Assembly: GCA_020252865.1 (NCBI GenBank)
Contig: JADCCH010000131.1
Location: forward strand, 1 to 7,617
Direction: 5' to 3'
Origin: Methylobacterium sp.
Lineage (GTDB): Bacteria; Pseudomonadota; Alphaproteobacteria; Rhizobiales; Beijerinckiaceae
Length of the DNA: 7,617 nt
Positions 1-4,309 of this stretch are shown one piece after another (the stretch's first letter is position 1; every line of letters begins with the position of its first letter). Position numbers and translations under genes: made by a program. The notes below the pieces were generated by a model. The model searched no databases. It was not told where the DNA came from and saw only the letters and a program-made list of their open reading frames with translations.

Positions 1-177
1 AAGACGAAGGAATACGAGGACCGCTTCATGTCGCCCTTCATCGCGGCCGAGCGCGGCTATATCGACGAGGTGATCATGCCGCATTCCACGCGCCGGCGCA
101 TTGCCCGGGCCTTGGCCATGCTGCGCACCAAGAAGGTCGAGCGGCCCTGGCGCAAGCACGACAATATTCCGCTCTGA
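1..177 (+). CDS. pccB: Propionyl-CoA carboxylase beta (carboxyltransferase) subunit, 3' end only
   Basis: Frame 1 is open from the window edge to a TGA at 175-177 and encodes the last 58 residues of a carboxyltransferase subunit. Seen: the stretch KEYEDRFMSPFIAAERGYID, then DEVIMPHSTRR, and the ending WRKHDNIPL. These are hallmarks of the C-terminus of PccB-type acyl-CoA carboxylase beta chains. In the family, this subunit transfers the carboxyl group from carboxybiotin to propionyl-CoA, giving methylmalonyl-CoA, as part of a cytoplasmic alpha6-beta6 complex. The cognate biotin-bearing subunit is encoded at 4310-6328, so the two genes are split by about 4.1 kb. The start and most of the protein lie outside the window. 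Acetyl- or methylcrotonyl-CoA carboxylase beta chains are alternatives, but the NIPL ending and the nearby PccA favour propionyl-CoA. Confidence 0.9.
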   Translation, partial: KTKEYEDRFMSPFIAAERGYIDEVIMPHSTRRRIARALAMLRTKKVERPWRKHDNIPL

Positions 178-183
178 ACGGAA

Positions 184-210
184 CCGGGGCAGCGAAAGCC
201 GCCTGCCCGG
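184..210 (+). terminator. Possible hairpin after pccB
   Basis: Seven bases after the pccB stop, CCGGGGCAG (184-192) can pair with CTGCCCGG (203-210) across a 10-nt loop. This gives a six-pair stem plus two outer pairs beyond one bulged G. No T-run follows, so it is not a canonical intrinsic terminator. It may be a weak transcript-end structure between pccB and the usp gene, or chance pairing in GC-rich DNA. Confidence 0.3.
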
Positions 211-275
211 CCCGGGGCCTTGATCCAGCGCAGCGATGGTCCCTGCCCGAAATGCGATCAGCGGCTTGGCCGCGC

Positions 276-284
276 AAGGAGGAG
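276..284 (+). promoter_or_regulatory. Ribosome binding site of the usp gene
   Basis: AAGGAGGAG lies three bases upstream of the ATG at 288, an almost perfect anti-16S match. It decides the start against the in-frame ATG at 252, which has no comparable site upstream. Confidence 0.8.
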
Positions 285-287
285 CCC

Positions 288-1139
288 ATGTCCCGCAGGA
301 TCTCGCCACTCTCGTCCTTGTCCTGCATCATCCGGCTGACAGAGGAAGGCTCCTCGGTCGCGGTCCGGGATGCGATCACGCTCGCCGCGCCTCGGGATGC
401 GCATCTGCTCGTCACCATCGTCGCCGCGAAGGCCAGCGTTCCGTTTTCGCCCATCGGGGCGGGCTATGTCGGGCCCATGGTCGAGGAGATCAACGAGAAA
501 GTCAGGATCAGAGGTGCCGCGCTGGCGGAATCCTTGCGCGAGAAGCTGCGCCGCGGCGGTGTGACCGGCACTGTGCGCCTGGTCCTGAACCATGTGGACA
601 TCGTCGCGGAGGAGGCTGTGCGGCTGGCGCGCGCAACCGATCTCGTCGTGCTGGATCAGCCCGGTGCCGCACTCGACACGAAGGACCTGATCCTGGAGGA
701 GGCCCTGTTCCATTCGGGTCGGCCGATCCTCGTCGCGGTCACCAGGAAGGCCATGGTGGTCCATCCAAGGCGGATCGTGGTGGGCTGGGATGGCTCCGCG
801 CATGCCGCCCGTGCCGTGGGTGATGCGCTGGCCCTGTTCCCCGGCATCGAGATGGCGGAAATCGTGTCCGTGGATGGCGAGAAGGATCTCTCGAATGCGC
901 TGCCCGGCTCGGATCTCGCCCGGCATCTTGCCCATAAGGGGGTGACGACGACGCTTGCCGCGCTATCGGCCAAGGGCACGAGCGTGGGCTCGGTGCTCGA
1001 TCGCCACGCCATGCGCACCGATGCCGATCTGATCGTCATGGGTGGCTTCGGGCATTCCCGCCTCAGCGAATTTCTGTTCGGCGGTGTGACGGTGGAGCTG
1101 ACCGAAGGCGCATCTGTGCCGCTGCTGATCGCCTACTGA
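288..1139 (+). CDS. Universal stress protein, tandem UspA domains
   Basis: A 283-residue cytoplasmic protein of the UspA family with two Usp-like domains in tandem. The second domain (about 162-283) is clear. It opens with RIVVGWDGS (162-170), a beta strand followed by the acidic ATP-binding residue. It closes with DLIVMGGFGHSR and FLFGGVT (248-268), which fits the ATP-binding pattern G-x2-G-x9-G (G252, G255, G265). The first domain (about 8-150) keeps the alternating strand/helix pattern but lacks both the VGxDGS opening and the glycine motif, so it probably does not bind nucleotide. The start at 288 is chosen for its AAGGAGGAG site. Family knowledge: such proteins bind ATP and help cells under starvation or stress, but the molecular role is usually unknown. 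The gene follows pccB after 110 bp and ends convergently, overlapping the monooxygenase stop. Confidence 0.9.
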   Translation: MSRRISPLSSLSCIIRLTEEGSSVAVRDAITLAAPRDAHLLVTIVAAKASVPFSPIGAGYVGPMVEEINEKVRIRGAALAESLREKLRRGGVTGTVRLVLNHVDIVAEEAVRLARATDLVVLDQPGAALDTKDLILEEALFHSGRPILVAVTRKAMVVHPRRIVVGWDGSAHAARAVGDALALFPGIEMAEIVSVDGEKDLSNALPGSDLARHLAHKGVTTTLAALSAKGTSVGSVLDRHAMRTDADLIVMGGFGHSRLSEFLFGGVTVELTEGASVPLLIAY

Positions 1140-2308
1140 CGCAGATCGGTCAGCAGCGAGAGCGCCTCGCGGCGCAAGGCGGGCAAGAGCCCGATGAAGC
1201 GCAGGGCCAGCGGCAGCTTGAAGAGCTGCCAGCCTGTCGGCCGGGTCACCAGCGTCTCCATCCGTCGGGAAACCGCGAGGCTGGCGCGCGTCCGCGCCAC
1301 GCGATCGCGCTCCCATCCACGGAAGAGCGTGCGGGATTGCTCGTCCCTTCCGGAGGCGAGCACTTTGATTTCCTGACTGGCCAAATCGTTGATGATCTCG
1401 GTCAGCGTCACCGCATCCTCGATGCCGAGATTCATGCCGCGGCAGCCGAGCGGCAGGTTCTGATGCGCGGCATCCCCGATAATCGCTGCCCGGCCGTTCA
1501 TGCGGCTGTCGGTGTTGCGCTGCACGGCATCGAACCAGGCTTGCCAGTGAATGCGGCCGGGTTGCCAGTGATCGGGGATCATCTCCCGGACATCCGCCGC
1601 GAGGCACATCACCCGGTGCCTGCCATGCCCCATGGGGATGCGGATCAATGTCGGCGCTTGCTTGGCGATGCGGATCTCCATGCGGTTCGAATCGGCTTGC
1701 TCGCCGAGATCGATGTCGATCATGCACCATTTCGAAGCCGGGGCGCTGCCCTTCAACTCGAAATCGAGGATCTTGCGCAGATCGGATTGCGCGCCATCGG
1801 CTCCGATCAGCCAGGAGACGTGGCAGGTCTCGTAGGCATCGCCGGTCTTGAGCTGAATGTCACCGCCTTGCGGGTTCATCGTCGCATGCACGAGTTCCGT
1901 GCGCCTTTCCACCACGACGCCCATTTCCCGCAAGGCATCCGCCAGAATGCGCTCGGCATGGTTCTGCGGAACCACCAGCAACCCCTTGAGCTTGTGCGGG
2001 AAGAAATCGAAGTCCAGTTGCGCCTTGGGCTTGCCATTGATGGTGAGTTTCATCCCGCGCACAATGTGCCCGACGCCGAGGAGCTTTCCCGCGATGCCCG
2101 TATCGTGCAGCTGCGCGAGCGCATTATGGCTCATCAGCAGCGCGCGGCTCTCCGCGTTCGGGGACGGGTTACGGTCGATGATGCGTACCGCATGCTTCGC
2201 CTGCGCGAGCTTGAGCGCAGCCGTCAGCCCGACCGGACCCGCTCCGACGATGAGCGGCTGTCCGGCTTTCTGCCGGGCGGGTGGTGTGGTCCGGGGTTGC
2301 TCGGCCAT
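1133..2308 (-). CDS. FAD-dependent monooxygenase (PF01494-type)
   Basis: A 391-residue class A flavoprotein monooxygenase of the UbiH/PHBH fold. Seen: a Rossmann FAD-binding motif GAGPVG (22-27), with acidic D45 ending the second strand; a GADGAQS motif (169-175, the DG motif binding FAD and NAD(P)H); and GDAAHQNLP (278-286) followed by GCRGMNLGIEDA, the FAD-ribityl motif. The length is normal for a single-chain member. The glutamine common in the last motif (GQG) is arginine here (CRG), a variant known in other members. There is a hydrophilic N-terminal extension of about 17 residues and no signal peptide. The ATG at 2308 lies 9 bp after the stop of the upstream M19 gene, with no clear ribosome site, so translational coupling is likely. 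The family hydroxylates aromatic or other small molecules with NAD(P)H and O2. The substrate cannot be inferred here. Its last 7 bp overlap the end of the usp gene. Confidence 0.88.
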   Translation of the reverse strand: MAEQPRTTPPARQKAGQPLIVGAGPVGLTAALKLAQAKHAVRIIDRNPSPNAESRALLMSHNALAQLHDTGIAGKLLGVGHIVRGMKLTINGKPKAQLDFDFFPHKLKGLLVVPQNHAERILADALREMGVVVERRTELVHATMNPQGGDIQLKTGDAYETCHVSWLIGADGAQSDLRKILDFELKGSAPASKWCMIDIDLGEQADSNRMEIRIAKQAPTLIRIPMGHGRHRVMCLAADVREMIPDHWQPGRIHWQAWFDAVQRNTDSRMNGRAAIIGDAAHQNLPLGCRGMNLGIEDAVTLTEIINDLASQEIKVLASGRDEQSRTLFRGWERDRVARTRASLAVSRRMETLVTRPTGWQLFKLPLALRFIGLLPALRREALSLLTDLRQ

Positions 2309-2317
2309 GGTCGGTCG

Positions 2318-3448
2318 CTAGCCCGCGAGCCGGATGTCGGGCCGGTGCAGCGCCCGCCAGATCCGCTCGAAATTGCCGCCGGCGAGCATTTCCAGCTCGC
2401 GTGTCTTCCATTTGCGGCGGATGAGTTCCGCGAAGATCTTCGGAAAGGTCGAGGCATCCTCGAGGCCTGGCGGCTTCGGTCCACCATACAGATCCGAGCC
2501 GATTCCGATGGCCTGGGCACCGATGAGGTTTTTCATGTGGTCGAGGTGATCGCAGAGCCATTGCACCCCATCGCGTGTGCCGAAATGGGCGAAGGCGGAA
2601 CGCTTGGTCTCCTGGTAGGCGGAGCGGTTCATATCGGGCAAGGCCTTGCCAAACCTGTCCATGGCCGGCCGCATCGCAAAATAGACCTCCGGCGACAGGA
2701 AGACCGGCACGAAGGTGGCCATCACCATGCCGCCGCCTTCGGCGATGCGCCGCATCACGTCATCGGGTGCGTTCCGCGGATGCGGGCACAGCGCATGCGC
2801 ATTGGCATGGCTGATGATAACGGGCCCCGTCGCCACGTCCATCACGGCATGCTGGGCCAGCGGGGAAACATGCGCGAGATCGATGATCAGCCCGAGGCGC
2901 TCCATCTCGCCGATGATGGCCCGTACGAACTCGTTGAGCGGCTGCTTGCCGGGCACGTCCGTGGCACTGTCGATGAAGGGCAGGGTCTCGTTGTGGCAAA
3001 GCGTGACGAGCCGGATGCCCATGGCGTGGAACAGCCGCAGATGGGCGAGGTTGTCCACGCCCACAAGGCCCTCCACCGCCTTGAGAAGGCCGATCTTGCC
3101 GGCCTTGCGGGCTCGCGCGATGTCGCGTGGCTCCAGCACCGGATGGAACGTTTCCGGCCAGGCCTGCTCCATCTGGAGCATGACGTCGATCACTTCGAGG
3201 CGCGCGCGCAAGGGATCGTTCTCTGCGGTCGGAATGAAGGCCGTGAAGATTTGCGTCGCGACCTGACCCGCGAGGAGCTTCGGGATATCGGTATCGTGCT
3301 CGGGATGCTCGCGCGCCAGATCCCAGATCCTGGCGTCACCCCTGGCGATACGATGGCGCCAGATGACGTAGGGGAGATCATTATGCCCGTCGACGAGGCG
3401 GGTGCGTTCGAGCAGCCGCGTGGCCTGTTTCTCGGCCGAATATGCCAT
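2318..3448 (-). CDS. Membrane dipeptidase family (peptidase M19) hydrolase
   Basis: A 376-residue zinc amidohydrolase of the renal dipeptidase (M19) family. All expected metal ligands are visible: H22 and D24 in VDGHND, E126 in AVEG, H193 in DLAHVS, H214 in ISHANA, and D319 in GIGSD. The substrate-contact residues H152 and R225 (HPRNAPDD) also match human renal dipeptidase positions, and GGNFERIW (357-364) is the usual C-terminal signature. Odd points: the usual GSDFDG motif reads GSDLYGG. The H214-D319 interval (105 residues) is about 36 longer than in the human enzyme (H219-D288), so this is a bacterial subfamily with an insert. No signal peptide is seen, so it is probably cytoplasmic. The start at 3448 is preferred because AGGAA (3457-3461, minus) lies 8 nt upstream. 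The in-frame ATG at 3490 has no ribosome site. It is first in an operon with the monooxygenase 9 bp downstream. Family activity is hydrolysis of dipeptides or related amides; the natural substrate is unknown. Confidence 0.9.
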   Translation of the reverse strand: MAYSAEKQATRLLERTRLVDGHNDLPYVIWRHRIARGDARIWDLAREHPEHDTDIPKLLAGQVATQIFTAFIPTAENDPLRARLEVIDVMLQMEQAWPETFHPVLEPRDIARARKAGKIGLLKAVEGLVGVDNLAHLRLFHAMGIRLVTLCHNETLPFIDSATDVPGKQPLNEFVRAIIGEMERLGLIIDLAHVSPLAQHAVMDVATGPVIISHANAHALCPHPRNAPDDVMRRIAEGGGMVMATFVPVFLSPEVYFAMRPAMDRFGKALPDMNRSAYQETKRSAFAHFGTRDGVQWLCDHLDHMKNLIGAQAIGIGSDLYGGPKPPGLEDASTFPKIFAELIRRKWKTRELEMLAGGNFERIWRALHRPDIRLAG

Positions 3449-3456
3449 GTGAGCGA

Positions 3457-3461
3457 TTCCT
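3457..3461 (-). promoter_or_regulatory. Ribosome binding site deciding the M19 gene start
   Basis: On the minus strand AGGAA sits 8 nt before the ATG at 3448. The upstream in-frame ATG at 3490 is preceded by a C-rich stretch without any purine-rich site, so the shorter 376-residue product is preferred. Confidence 0.55.
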
Positions 3462-3613
3462 GCTTGCACTCCCCAGCCTTCTTTTCGCATGCGGGGGCGC
3501 AGGCTGCAAATCGGGAAATCACGCGCGCTCGAAGACGTTCGATTGGGCCTCGTTCACGGTTTCTTGAGGCGAAACGATTCAGCCCGCCGCAAAACGGTCC
3601 GATTTCCGCAAGG

Positions 3614-3630
3614 TTTGCGCAACAATTGCA
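3614..3630. promoter_or_regulatory. TTTGC/ATTGC repeat, possible operator
   Basis: The sequence TTTGCGCAACAATTGCA contains the perfect 8-bp palindrome TTGCGCAA (3615-3622). It also has two TTGC half-sites one helical turn apart (11 bp, at 3615 and 3627). It sits in the divergent intergenic region directly beside the hairpin at 3631-3658. It faintly resembles the TTTGCAAA-type repeat I recall for the short-chain fatty acyl-CoA regulators (PccR/ScfR) of propionate genes, but the spacing and several bases differ. Binding is an inference. Confidence 0.25.
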
Positions 3631-3658
3631 GCGCCATTCTCGTCAGCACGAGAGGCGC
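3631..3658. repeat. Strong imperfect inverted repeat / hairpin
   Basis: GCGCC (3631-3635) plus TCTCGT (3638-3643) pair exactly with ACGAGA (3648-3653) plus GGCGC (3654-3658). The result is an 11-bp stem with a two-base AT bulge and a four-base CAGC loop. No T-run follows on either strand, so it is not a standard terminator. It could be an operator palindrome, a leader structure for the small gene or pccA transcript, or a structure in a divergent transcript. Confidence 0.5.
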
Positions 3659-3775
3659 GAAGCCTCCGCGAGGGAAGACGACAAACAATCGGCGCGGCGG
3701 GGATCGGTGATCGGATCCGCTGCGCCATTCGGGAACCGGGAGCCGCGCTTTGCCGCGCCGTCTCCAGAACATGGC

Positions 3776-3782
3776 AAGGGAG
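3776..3782 (+). promoter_or_regulatory. Ribosome binding site of the small gene upstream of pccA
   Basis: AAGGGAG lies six bases before the ATG at 3789. It selects this start over the in-frame ATGs at 3750 and 3771, which have no such site. Confidence 0.75.
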
Positions 3783-3788
3783 CCGGAA

Positions 3789-4181
3789 ATGGCGAGCCCC
3801 GCGAAATTCGAACCGAGCGCCGCTCTGGAGGCGCTTGCGCCCGCACTGCATCACGAGTTGCACCTCGATCCCCGCGGGCTTGGGGCGGCCGTCTCGCGCG
3901 AGGAAGCGGAATATCTGCTCATGCTCGATCATTCCGGCGCCGAATCGGGGCCGGAATGGCGCGCCTTCCTCATCGAGGCGCTGGTGGGCTTTCTCGTCTG
4001 GCAGCGCCAGCCCTTCGGCGAAATGATCGAGACCGATCTTGAATGGTTCCTCGGCCTCGTGGCCGATGCGCCATCGCCTGCCCTGCCGGCTCTTCTGTTC
4101 GCGCTGGTTCGCGAGTTGAACGATGCACCGGAGCGCCTGATGGCGCTGGCACTGAAGCATGCCGAGGGGCGCATTCTCTGA
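3789..4181 (+). CDS. Small uncharacterised protein upstream of pccA
   Basis: A 130-residue protein that I cannot assign to a named family. It is soluble and acidic-looking, with no signal peptide or clear transmembrane segment. An N-terminal linker of about 20 residues leads to a segment with VSREEAEYLLMLDHSG (35-50), then EWRAFLIEALVGFLVWQRQP (56-75), then ETDLEWFL (81-88), and a helical C-terminal part. The pattern (S-R-E-A, a short acidic stretch, W..F...AL....VWQ..P.G, then WFL) recalls hypothetical proteins of 120-200 residues common in alphaproteobacteria, but this is from memory. The start is fixed by AAGGGAG (3776-3782). It is 128 bp upstream of pccA on the same strand, and a hairpin follows its stop. 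The coding call is supported by the ribosome site and conservation-like residue composition. Function is unknown; a link to the carboxylase is suggested only by position. Confidence 0.75.
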   Translation: MASPAKFEPSAALEALAPALHHELHLDPRGLGAAVSREEAEYLLMLDHSGAESGPEWRAFLIEALVGFLVWQRQPFGEMIETDLEWFLGLVADAPSPALPALLFALVRELNDAPERLMALALKHAEGRIL

Positions 4182-4184
4182 ATT

Positions 4185-4206
4185 CCGGACCGTGAGGCCG
4201 GTCCGG
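4185..4206 (+). terminator. Perfect 8-bp GC hairpin after the small gene
   Basis: CCGGACCG (4185-4192) and CGGTCCGG (4199-4206) form a perfect 8-bp stem with a 6-nt TGAGGC loop, four bases past the stop. There is no T-tract, so it would be an incomplete intrinsic terminator, an mRNA-stabilising end, or an attenuating structure ahead of pccA. Confidence 0.45.
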
Positions 4207-4285
4207 CGCGGGCTCCCGGCTCGACCAAGGTTGAGCTGTTGCACGGATTTACCGCAGCCGCGCATTCCCTTAAGACCCGGTGGAA

Positions 4286-4302
4286 CGGGCGGGGGAGGCC
4301 CG
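4286..4302 (+). promoter_or_regulatory. pccA ribosome site placed in a hairpin loop
   Basis: CGGGC (4286-4290) and GCCCG (4298-4302) can pair, leaving GGGGGAG (4291-4297) in the loop. This purine run is the only strong Shine-Dalgarno candidate for the ATG at 4310 (spacing about 11-12 nt); GAGG at 4302-4305 is a closer but weaker one. The stem is short, and whether it matters is inference. Confidence 0.35.
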
Positions 4303-4309
4303 AGGCGCG

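Larger units (their letters stand above)
3449..3788. other. Divergent intergenic region (340 bp)
   Basis: This region separates the minus-strand M19/monooxygenase operon from the plus-strand small gene upstream of pccA, so it should carry promoters for both directions. It is less GC-rich in places than the flanking genes. Visible structure: an inverted repeat TCGAA-GACG-TTCGA (3529-3542); GTTTC-N7-GAAAC (3559-3575); a TTTGC/ATTGC repeat (3614-3630); and a strong hairpin (3631-3658) followed by smaller overlapping ones. I could not assign -35/-10 elements with confidence on either strand. The predicted open frames crossing it lack ribosome sites and look like GC-driven shadows. Confidence 0.6.

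Noticed and set aside
180..205. GGAAC at 180-184 as a general-stress (EcfG) -35 element for the usp gene
   Set aside because: No CGTT-type -10 element occurs 16 or 17 bases downstream.
220..233. TTGAT as an Fnr/FixK half-site upstream of the usp gene
   Set aside because: The second half-site (ATCAA after four bases) is absent; the bases there read CGCAG.
3190..3522. Minus-strand 110-residue frame over the M19 gene 5' end and its upstream region
   Set aside because: It overlaps the M19 gene in another frame and has no ribosome site or recognisable features.
3701..3718. GGATC-N8-GATCC inverted repeat
   Set aside because: The arms are only 5 bp, GATC-rich and not extendable; it is likely chance.
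3732..3762. GGAAC followed by CGTC as an EcfG promoter for the small gene
   Set aside because: The spacing is 22 bases instead of 16-17 and the -10 element is imperfect.
1337..4042. A 901-residue plus-strand open frame crossing the M19/monooxygenase operon and the intergenic region
   Set aside because: It is antisense to two genes with full catalytic motifs, has no ribosome site, runs on into the small gene in another frame, and has the His/Arg/Ala-rich composition of GC-driven antisense frames.
4231..4275. TTGAGC or TTGCAC as a -35 element of a pccA promoter
   Set aside because: No acceptable -10 element is found 16-18 bases downstream of either.
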